DNA of 12,640 bases from contig JANMSE010000421.1 of NCBI GenBank assembly GCA_031389045.1, forward strand, positions 1 through 12,640. The letters are read 5' to 3'. Below are positions 1 to 5,445 of the stretch, piece after piece (position 1 is the first letter of the stretch; each line of letters starts with the position of its first letter). The stretch comes from JABFSC01 sp031389045 (GTDB lineage: Bacteria; Desulfobacterota; Binatia; Bin18). The notes below the pieces were generated by a model. It had not been told where the DNA came from. It saw only the letters and a program-made list of their open reading frames with translations, and made no database searches. The position numbers and the translations under genes are program-made.

Positions 1-303
1 CGCGTTCACACTGCTTAACGCCGCCGTGCGTTCTTCTACCCGTTCCGCTAACTTCGCGTGCAACCGCTGATACAGTCGTTCCTGTTTGCGATAGACCACG
101 AAGGTCACAATGGCGGAGACCGCACCGCTGAAAACAATAGTCATGATGTGGGATTCCCACAGCGTGGTATCGGGAAACAGGGCATCTTTGACAATCTCAA
201 AGATCGTCATGCCCGCGAGAGTCCCGATTACGGCCTGACTCAGGGCGGTGGCAAGTCTCGTGCGAGGCTGAAAGGGGCGGTCCTGTTCCGCGGTGTTGCG
301 CAT
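1..303 (-). CDS. N-terminal part of a two-TM signalling protein, probable sensor histidine kinase (partial)
   Basis: The reading frame is open from an ATG at 303-301 to the left edge, giving 101 residues with no stop, so the gene runs out of the window. The ATG has an AAGGTGG ribosome-binding site 8 nt upstream. Residues about 1-16 are polar. Two hydrophobic segments follow (about 20-42 and 53-71), separated by a short loop. After them comes a charged, coiled-coil-like stretch containing ERVEERTAAL (about 78-101). This linker is typical of the segment joining the membrane part of sensor kinases to PAS or HisKA domains. A tiny extracytoplasmic loop between two TM helices also recalls PhoR. The catalytic part lies outside the window, so kinase identity is inferred; a GGDEF or other PAS-linked output is possible. 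It is divergent from the Pho-box-driven gene at 458. Confidence 0.7.
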   Translation of the reverse strand, partial: MRNTAEQDRPFQPRTRLATALSQAVIGTLAGMTIFEIVKDALFPDTTLWESHIMTIVFSGAVSAIVTFVVYRKQERLYQRLHAKLAERVEERTAALSSVNA

Positions 304-350
304 GGTGACCGCCACCTTGCCATATTTTCGGGGCCAGTAACACCGGAGAA

Positions 351-406
351 ATGTAACACAACTGTCACGCTTTTCTCACGGAGCGGGAATGATCTTTCGC
401 TAAAGT
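351..406 (+). promoter_or_regulatory. Pho box array and -10 for the 458-733 gene
   Basis: Direct repeats with an 11-bp period: ATGTAAC at 351, CTGTCAC at 362, TTCTCAC at 373 and a degenerate CGGGAAT at 384. Ten nucleotides later is TAAAGT (401-406) as a -10. Transcription would start near 412, leaving a leader of about 45 nt to the ATG at 458. The 7+4 bp repeat is the established PhoB-binding architecture, in which the Pho box replaces the -35 element. Confidence 0.75.
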
Positions 407-457
407 GAGGGTGCAATCAATCAAGCAATAGTTTGATCTGAGGAAGGAGAAGCGACG

Positions 458-733
458 ATGGGACAGACAGCTCAATACATCTATGCCCTGTATAGTGGCG
501 TTCGTGAGAAGCGCTCGACCGTGGACCCGACTCCACAACGGACGGCGGAATTCGCGCGTCAACTCCGGCAATGTGGAGGCATTACGAAAGTGACGACCAA
601 TCCCGTGACAGGGGGGCTCCTCGTCCAGTACGATCCTCAACGGCTCTCTGGGACAAACGCATTGAAGGTCTCGAGCATATTAGAGGGCTACATTGGCGGA
701 CTTCTGGCGAGCCTGCGGAGACCTTGTGTGTAG
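458..733 (+). CDS. 91-aa HMA_2-like small protein under a Pho box
   Basis: Start ATG at 458 has a strong AAGGAG (444-449) 8 nt upstream; the stop is TAG. The N-terminus (YIYALYSGVREK) resembles a diverged form of the H-A-L-P-G-R-hR opening of HMA_2 proteins. Residues 48-60 (NPVTGGLLVQYDP) match the strand-turn-strand core of that heavy-metal-associated-like fold. There is no CxxC metal site; the only cysteines are isolated (positions 39 and 90), so metal binding is not supported. No signal peptide is visible, and residues 71-87 form a mildly hydrophobic tail. Family members are small proteins of unclear role, often beside membrane or metal genes. The Pho box upstream places it in the phosphate regulon, but its function is unknown. 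Confidence 0.75.
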   Translation: MGQTAQYIYALYSGVREKRSTVDPTPQRTAEFARQLRQCGGITKVTTNPVTGGLLVQYDPQRLSGTNALKVSSILEGYIGGLLASLRRPCV

Positions 734-836
734 CCTTCGTTTTCCGTCCGTCTCCTGAGGGAGCCTGAGAGGCCAGGAAGAATGCACGAAAAGGAAGCGC
801 CTCTCACGCACCCATTGGCCAGTGAAAATCGCGGAG

Positions 837-1064
837 CTAGTGCCGCTGCGCGAAAGGCGGGGGATCGATTTCCATGTTCACCCACTCCGCCGTAACGGGT
901 TCCGCGAGCTCATGGAGCAGCTCGCGTCTCACGACTTCGGCTTCCAGGATCTCGCGCACGAAGTCATGCGGTGTCGTCAGACAGTGTTCAGACACTCGTT
1001 GCAAGCGGCGCCACCAAAATACAGGCACCTGGAGAGAGACTGAGACGGAATTTTTCGCTGCCAT
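837..1064 (-). CDS. 75-aa ribbon-helix-helix-like protein
   Basis: The start ATG at 1064-1062 has an AGGAG ribosome-binding site 9 nt upstream, which decides it against in-frame ATGs further upstream (to 1220). Residues 5-12 (NSVSVSLQ) form an alternating beta-strand. Two predicted helices follow (about 15-26 and 31-50, with the turn near CLTTPHDF). This is the order of a CopG/Arc/MetJ ribbon-helix-helix DNA-binding or antitoxin fold. The C-terminal 25 residues are acidic, then proline-rich. No toxin partner is adjacent: its neighbours are a convergent HMA_2-like gene and a divergent Pho operon. It may be a small transcriptional regulator. The fold call comes from pattern only and would need a profile search. 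Confidence 0.6.
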   Translation of the reverse strand: MAAKNSVSVSLQVPVFWWRRLQRVSEHCLTTPHDFVREILEAEVVRRELLHELAEPVTAEWVNMEIDPPPFAQRH

Positions 1065-1099
1065 AAGTATGTACTCCTGATGTGAGAGAGAATGCCAAG

Positions 1100-1155
1100 A
1101 AGGTAGAGCTCCTCTCCTACGCCACGGTGACGGTGATGTGAAGAGATGATGAAAC
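1100..1155 (-). promoter_or_regulatory. Candidate weak Pho box for the minus-strand 837-1064 gene
   Basis: Read on the minus strand, 7-mers GTTTCAT (1155-1149), TCTTCAC (1144-1138), CCGTCAC (1133-1127) and a degenerate GCGTAGG (1122-1116) recur every 11 bp. Ten nucleotides later is TACCTT (1105-1100) as a possible -10. The phase matches the five plus-strand boxes, but the repeats are poorer. Transcription would start near 1093, about 30 nt before the gene's ATG. Confidence 0.35.
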
Positions 1156-1180
1156 GTCTCACCGTTCTCTCCGGTGGTCC

Positions 1181-1236
1181 TTGTCATGCTCGCGTCATAA
1201 AACTGTAGCCATGTTGTCACACGGGCATGCTACAGA
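1181..1236 (+). promoter_or_regulatory. Pho box array and -10 for the 125-aa protein/ppx/ppk operon
   Basis: Four repeats at an 11-bp period: TTGTCAT (1181), GCGTCAT (1192), CTGTAGC (1203) and TTGTCAC (1214). Ten nucleotides then separate the last one from TACAGA (1231-1236), a good -10. Transcription would start near 1243. That puts the ATG at 1249 almost on the transcript end and supports the next in-frame ATG at 1267 as the real start. Confidence 0.8.
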
Positions 1237-1266
1237 AGACCCTTCACTATGAAGGGAGTCCTCACT

Positions 1267-1644
1267 ATGGACCAGATTCCGCCCTCAGCCCTCCTGTCAG
1301 AGAAGAGTAGCGCGTTGGCCGACAAGATGACCCAGTACCTGCTCGTGCATCCTTGTGCGCTCCTCGATACCCACCGGCTGATGACCAGATTTCAAGCCTC
1401 TCCGGCGATCGTGCAACAGGCGATGCGCCAATTGGAAATGGCCACCGACCGTCAGGAAGGACCAGCAACAGTACTGGCGGGCTTGGACGAACCGACCAAA
1501 AAACTGATCTTCTATCTCCTGCGTTACCCGCACGATCTCGTCGATGGCCACCGGCTTATGCACCGGTTCGGGGTCTCAAGCGCGCAATTTCTACAGGCGT
1601 TGGACTGGATTGACCAGCGGGTCATTGATGGAGAGGAGATGTAG
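1267..1644 (+). CDS. 125-aa protein of two winged-helix-like repeats, first gene of the ppx-ppk operon
   Basis: Not a family I recognise by name. The start is the ATG at 1267, with GGGAG (1253-1257) 9 nt upstream; the ATG at 1249 lies too close to the predicted transcription start. The protein contains an internal duplication. Residues 24-57 and 83-116 align without gaps at 16 of 34 positions, sharing a pattern YLL-P-L-D-HRLM-RF-S-A-Q-A. The segment HRLMHRFGVSSAQFLQAL resembles the helix-turn-helix of GntR-type winged helices (elements of the form ELA-RFGVS-ATVRQAL). There is no signal peptide or TM helix, so it is probably cytoplasmic. It may bind DNA or another protein. It lies one base before ppx and is preceded by a strong Pho box, so it is co-expressed with polyphosphate metabolism. 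Confidence 0.75.
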   Translation: MDQIPPSALLSEKSSALADKMTQYLLVHPCALLDTHRLMTRFQASPAIVQQAMRQLEMATDRQEGPATVLAGLDEPTKKLIFYLLRYPHDLVDGHRLMHRFGVSSAQFLQALDWIDQRVIDGEEM

Positions 1645-1645
1645 A

Positions 1646-2626
1646 GTGGGGAAAGTCCGCCTGTCGAGTAGCGAACGCGCGGTTGATCTTCCGGACCGAT
1701 CTCCTTATGTTCCCGGCATGGCTGAATTTGTCGCCTTGATCGAGTTGGGGTCGAATGCCGTTCGTTGTTTGTTAGCCGCGATCACTCCTGGGAGTGGCTT
1801 TGAGGTCGTGCTTGAGGAACGAGAACAAACCCGTCTGGGCGGTGGCTCGCCGGAAACATTGCCGCCAGGAGCAATCCAGAAGACGGTGAGCGCGGTGAGC
1901 CGCTTCCTGCGTGGGGTGCGTGAGCAGTACCAGCCACGGATTCTCGCCGTGGCCACCTCCGCCGTGCGGGATGCCAACAATCGCGGGGAGTTGCTGGGCA
2001 AACTCAAACGGGACGCGAACATTGAGGTGCGGATTCTCAGCGGCGTGGAGGAAGCCTACTGGGGTGCGCGTGCCGCGGTGCAAAGTCTCTCGTTACAAGA
2101 GAGTGCGGTGGTGGACCTGGGCGGCGGCAGTTTGCAATTGACCCAGGTGCGAGCAGGAGCCATTGTCTCCGCGGCCAGCGTGCCCTTGGGGGCGGTGCGG
2201 ATGACCGAGCGGTTCTTGCGCGCGGACCCGTCTACCCCACAAGAAGTCCAGTCCCTGCGGCGGGAGATTCAACATCACTGCGAACCCGTCTTACCGGCGA
2301 TCCTCACCAGTGAGAACCTGGTGGGCATGGGCGGGACGATTCGCACGTTAGGGCGCATGCACCTGCTGGCGTCGAATCAACAGAGTTCGCGGCAAGGATT
2401 GACCATGCAGCACACCGATGTCGCCGCGCTGCGTGCCCGGCTCCAAGAACTCTCGGTTCGCGAGCGGGCACGCATACCTGGCCTGAAGGAAGAGCGGGCG
2501 GACATTATCTTCGCGGGCGCGGTCGTGATTGAGGAAGTCATGCGGCTGGGCCGCTACCGCACCTTGACCGTCTGTACCGATGGCGTGCGTCAGGGGTTGC
2601 TCCTGCATGAGACTTTTGATCGGTGA
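1646..2626 (+). CDS. ppx: Exopolyphosphatase, Ppx/GppA family (short form)
   Basis: This enzyme hydrolyses terminal phosphate from polyphosphate (or pppGpp in GppA-type members). GTG at 1646 has AGGAG (1634-1638) 7 nt upstream, inside the preceding gene, and starts one base after that gene's TAG, so translation is probably coupled. An in-frame ATG at 1718 lacks a ribosome-binding site. Family motifs appear in order: phosphate-1 IELGSNAVR (from residue 32), ATSAVRDANNR, SGVEEA with the catalytic-region glutamates E135/E136, phosphate-2 VVDLGGGS (D157), PLGAVRMTERFL, GMGGTIRTLG, and the C-terminal ERADIIFAGA and TDGVRQGLLLH. At 326 aa it holds only the two actin-like-fold domains; the C-terminal HD-type extension of E. 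coli Ppx (513 aa) is absent. E33 replaces the usual aspartate of motif 1. Ppx versus GppA activity cannot be told, but ppk next door favours Ppx. Confidence 0.92.
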   Translation: MGKVRLSSSERAVDLPDRSPYVPGMAEFVALIELGSNAVRCLLAAITPGSGFEVVLEEREQTRLGGGSPETLPPGAIQKTVSAVSRFLRGVREQYQPRILAVATSAVRDANNRGELLGKLKRDANIEVRILSGVEEAYWGARAAVQSLSLQESAVVDLGGGSLQLTQVRAGAIVSAASVPLGAVRMTERFLRADPSTPQEVQSLRREIQHHCEPVLPAILTSENLVGMGGTIRTLGRMHLLASNQQSSRQGLTMQHTDVAALRARLQELSVRERARIPGLKEERADIIFAGAVVIEEVMRLGRYRTLTVCTDGVRQGLLLHETFDR

Positions 2627-2669
2627 AGGATCACGAAGGATCACGATGAGTGAAGGATCACGATGAGTG
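2626..2669 (+). repeat. 17-bp tandem duplication of the ppk ribosome-binding site and start
   Basis: The 17-mer AAGGATCACGATGAGTG occurs at 2636-2652 and again at 2653-2669. A partial third copy (AAGGATCACG) is at 2626-2635, starting on the last base of the ppx stop codon. Each full copy has AAGGA 5 nt before an ATG. Because 17 is not a multiple of three, the first ATG (2646) reads only six codons and stops at a TGA (2664-2666) overlapping the true ppk ATG (2663). Confidence 0.9.
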
Positions 2670-4723
2670 AGAGTTTGTTTCTCAATCGGGAGCTGTCGTG
2701 GCTAGAGTTCAACCGGCGGGTGCTGGCCGAAGCACGGAACGAAGCGGTCCCGTTATTGGAGCGAGTCAAGTTCCTAGCGATTTTCAGCTCGAATCTCGAT
2801 GAATTTTTCATGGTCCGGGTCGCGCGTCTCAAGCGGCGACTGGAAACGGGGGACCACACCCCCGGCCCGGATGGCCTGACGCCAGCACAAATGCTCGCGG
2901 CGATCGCCGAGCAGGTCCATCAGTTGGTGGACGAACAACACCAGTGCTTTTTACAAGACCTTGAGCCCCGCCTCGAAACCGAAGGGATTCGTATCGTTGC
3001 CACGACGGCCCTGACCCCGGAACAACATCGATTTCTTGAAGACTATTTTCATCGTACCCTGTTTCCGATCGTGACCCCACTCGCCATTGATCCAGGGCAT
3101 CCCTTCCCGCACCTCGCCAACCGATCACTCTGCTTGGTGGCGACGTTGCGTCCGACTTCCATGTCCCATCTGCCCAGCACCTCTCTGGCGGTGGTGCATA
3201 TTCCCACCCAAGTCGCGCCTCGTTTTATCGCACTGCCAGCACCTGTGGGGCAGTACGCGTTCATCTTGTTGGAGGATGTGATCGGCCTGTACCTGCCGCA
3301 ACTCTATCACGGCTACCAGGTGCTCTCGTCCCACGCGCTGCGGGTCACCCGCGATGCCGATGTGCAACTGCCGGTGGGGCGGTCGCAAGATTTGTTGCTC
3401 ACGATCGAGCAAAGTATTCGCGAGCGCCGGATGGGCTTGGCGGTGCGCGTGCAATACGACGCGGACATCGCGCCGGATGTACTGGCCCGGTTTGTCTCGG
3501 AACTCGAATTGCAACCCGAGGACCTCTATCCCGGCGTGGGGTTCACCGCGTTCGCGGACCTCTTTCAACTCTACTCAGCAGTGGACTTGCCACGGCTGAA
3601 AGATCGGCCCCAGCCGCCGCTGCCGGTCCCGGCTCTGGACAGTGGCCCCGATATGTGGGGGACGCTGCGCGCGGGTGACATCCTGGTCCATCATCCCTAT
3701 CAGACCTTTCGCGCGGTGACCCATTTCTTGGAAGAAGCAGCCAATGACCCCAAAGTGCTGGCGATCAAGATGACGCTGTATCGGGTTGGACCGGCCTCGC
3801 CGATTCCCCAAGTACTGGCGCGCGCGGCGGAGAATGGCAAAGAGGTGGCCGTCCTACTGGAGTTACAAGCGCGGTTCGACGAAGAGGCGAATATCTCCTG
3901 GGCTCGTGCGCTGGAAGAAGTCGGCGCGCATGTGGTCTATGGCATCGTGGGCTACAAAACCCATTGCAAAGCCTGTCTGGTGGTGCGGCAAGACGCCGAT
4001 GGGATCCGCCGCTACTGCCATCTAGCCACCGGCAATTACAACGTGCGCACGGGAGCCCTGTACGGGGACCTGGGGTTGTTTACGTGCCGCGACACAGTTG
4101 GTGAGGACTTGACGGAACTGTTCAATCTCCTCACTGGCTATGCGCATCCCCGCGATTTTCATCATTTGCTGGTCTCGCCCTTTGATCTGCGCGAGGGCAT
4201 GGTCCAGCGGATTCGGCGCGAGGCGCAACAGGCCCGCGACGGCCATCCGGCACGAATCATCGCCAAGGTGAATGGGCTGGAGGACCCCACGCTCATCAAC
4301 GAGTTATATGCCGCCAGTCAGGCGGGCGTTCAGATTGATCTCATCGTGCGTGGCCTGTGCTGTCTGCGACCGGGGATCCCGGGAGTGTCGGATCGCATTC
4401 GCGTGGTCTCGATTATTGACCGCTATCTTGAGCACGCGCGCATTTATTTTTTCCACAACGCGGGCACCTCGGAATACTGGCTGTCGTCGGCGGACTGGAT
4501 GCCACGCAATCTCGAGAACCGGGTTGAAGTGGCCTTTCCTATTCTGGATGGAGCGCTGCAAGCGCAGATTCGCGCGATTCTCGACCTCCAGTTAGCGGAT
4601 AATCAGAAATCGCATCTCTTGTTGTCGGACGGGCGTTCGGAGCGCATCACGTCGGATGGGAGCGCGGCGGTCCGCTCCCAAGAGCGGCTCTACGAGTTCA
4701 TGGCGACCGGACGGCCACTCTGA
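2663..4723 (+). CDS. ppk: Polyphosphate kinase 1
   Basis: PPK1 reversibly transfers the gamma-phosphate of ATP to polyphosphate, building the cell's phosphate reserve. The product is 686 aa, close to E. coli PPK (688). The N-terminal domain opens with FLNRELSWLEFNRRVL and SSNLDEFFMVR; the head domain and two phospholipase-D-like catalytic domains follow. H434 (in YKTHCKACLV) and H453 (in YCHLATGNYN) fall one residue before E. coli H435 and H454, the autophosphorylation-region histidines; H591 (DRYLEHARI) corresponds to H592. The C-terminus has SSADWMPRNLENRVEVAFPI, typical of PPK1. The start at 2663 has AAGGA 5 nt upstream and follows ppx by 36 bp, so the two are one operon driven by the Pho box at 1181. 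The enzyme looks complete. Confidence 0.97.
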   Translation: MSESLFLNRELSWLEFNRRVLAEARNEAVPLLERVKFLAIFSSNLDEFFMVRVARLKRRLETGDHTPGPDGLTPAQMLAAIAEQVHQLVDEQHQCFLQDLEPRLETEGIRIVATTALTPEQHRFLEDYFHRTLFPIVTPLAIDPGHPFPHLANRSLCLVATLRPTSMSHLPSTSLAVVHIPTQVAPRFIALPAPVGQYAFILLEDVIGLYLPQLYHGYQVLSSHALRVTRDADVQLPVGRSQDLLLTIEQSIRERRMGLAVRVQYDADIAPDVLARFVSELELQPEDLYPGVGFTAFADLFQLYSAVDLPRLKDRPQPPLPVPALDSGPDMWGTLRAGDILVHHPYQTFRAVTHFLEEAANDPKVLAIKMTLYRVGPASPIPQVLARAAENGKEVAVLLELQARFDEEANISWARALEEVGAHVVYGIVGYKTHCKACLVVRQDADGIRRYCHLATGNYNVRTGALYGDLGLFTCRDTVGEDLTELFNLLTGYAHPRDFHHLLVSPFDLREGMVQRIRREAQQARDGHPARIIAKVNGLEDPTLINELYAASQAGVQIDLIVRGLCCLRPGIPGVSDRIRVVSIIDRYLEHARIYFFHNAGTSEYWLSSADWMPRNLENRVEVAFPILDGALQAQIRAILDLQLADNQKSHLLLSDGRSERITSDGSAAVRSQERLYEFMATGRPL

Positions 4724-4765
4724 TTCCTCATTTCTCCGATTCCCCGCCCCCTCCCGGTCCGCCGA

Positions 4766-4821
4766 AATTTACACAACTGTCACATTGTTGACACGATCAT
4801 GCAAACTTCCCCGGCGATACT
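4766..4821 (+). promoter_or_regulatory. Pho box array and -10 for the response regulator
   Basis: Repeats with 11-bp period: AATTTAC (4766), CTGTCAC (4777), TTGACAC (4788) and a degenerate ATGCAAA (4799). Ten nucleotides then precede GATACT (4816-4821) as a -10. ACAACTGTCAC is shared base for base with the box at 351. Transcription would start near 4828, which excludes the ATG at 4799 as a start and supports GTG at 4844. Confidence 0.75.
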
Positions 4822-4843
4822 CCTCCCCTGGAGGAATTCCCTC

Positions 4844-5251
4844 GTGAATCATAAGCATATCCTGGTCGTCGAAGATGACCCCAGCAACTCCGAACTCATT
4901 TCCTATACGCTTGAACAAGCCGGGCATCGTGTCGTCACCGTGTTTAACGGTGACGAAGCGGTACGCTCGGTGGAAAGAAACTGTCCGCGGCTCGTGACCC
5001 TGGACTTGTTACTCCCGCTCCAGAGTGGGTGGGAATTCCTGCGCGCGATTCGTAGCCACCCTCGCCACCACATCGCCACGCTCCCCATCGTTGTGGTGAG
5101 CGCGTTGACCACGCCACACTTGCGGGCCGATCTGCGCAAGAGCGGTGTGGACCATTGTCTGCCCAAACCGTTTTCGGTGACTGCCCTGTGTGTGTTGGTT
5201 CGCTCGCTGCTTGCCCCCAGTACCGACACGGTCTGGGACAGTCCGCTGTAA
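4844..5251 (+). CDS. Stand-alone receiver-domain response regulator
   Basis: A CheY-like receiver of 135 aa with no output domain. GTG at 4844 has GGAGGA (4830-4835) 8 nt upstream. The upstream in-frame ATG at 4799 lies within the promoter repeats and adds 15 unrelated residues. Receiver landmarks are complete: acidic pair D11/D12 (VVEDD), phospho-acceptor D54 (TLDLLLP), S86 in the switch position (VVVSAL) and K108 (LPKPF). The domain ends near residue 123, leaving only a short tail, so it cannot bind DNA the way PhoB does. It must act through protein contact, for instance in a phosphorelay or on a kinase. It has its own Pho-type promoter between ppk and the porin. The likely kinase partner is unknown; the fragment at 1-303 is one candidate. 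Confidence 0.9.
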   Translation: MNHKHILVVEDDPSNSELISYTLEQAGHRVVTVFNGDEAVRSVERNCPRLVTLDLLLPLQSGWEFLRAIRSHPRHHIATLPIVVVSALTTPHLRADLRKSGVDHCLPKPFSVTALCVLVRSLLAPSTDTVWDSPL

Positions 5252-5268
5252 CGCTCCCGCTCCTCTCT

Positions 5269-5324
5269 CCGTCACGGACAAATCATGCCCTTGTCATGGT
5301 TTCGTAACATTCTCTGTCTACGAT
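5269..5324 (+). promoter_or_regulatory. Pho box array and -10 for the porin gene
   Basis: Four repeats at 11-bp period: CCGTCAC (5269), AAATCAT (5280), TTGTCAT (5291) and TCGTAAC (5302). Ten nucleotides then separate the last from TACGAT (5319-5324). The predicted start near 5331 gives a leader of about 115 nt before the porin ATG, the longest of the set. The array begins 18 bp after the response-regulator stop. Confidence 0.8.
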
Positions 5325-5445
5325 GACCACGCACATCGACTGAGGAAGGGGGGTGGATCGTCTTGTCAACGCCGCACTGAACGCCAATTCAGGAAGGAAT
5401 ACCTACCGCCATACACTTGAGACAAGGGAGAAGGAGAACGTAAGC

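Noticed and set aside
58..408. Plus-strand 116-aa open frame
   Set aside because: It is antisense to the membrane-protein start at 1-303 and runs through the Pho box. It has no ribosome-binding site and no recognisable motif.
734..836. Terminator between the convergent genes at 458-733 and 837-1064
   Set aside because: Only a 4-bp stem (CTCC/GGAG near 753-764) was found and there is no T-tract. I see no other feature in this gap.
1065..1220. Longer N-terminus (127 aa) for the ribbon-helix-helix gene
   Set aside because: The extra residues are low in structure and lie across the promoter region, while the internal ATG at 1064 has an AGGAG at correct spacing.
4799..4843. ATG 4799 as the response-regulator start
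   Set aside because: It lies inside the Pho repeats, upstream of the predicted -10, and adds residues outside the receiver fold.
5353..5445. Upstream in-frame extension of the porin
   Set aside because: It would bury the signal peptide behind 31 polar residues; the ATG at 5446 has AAGGAG and begins a proper signal sequence.
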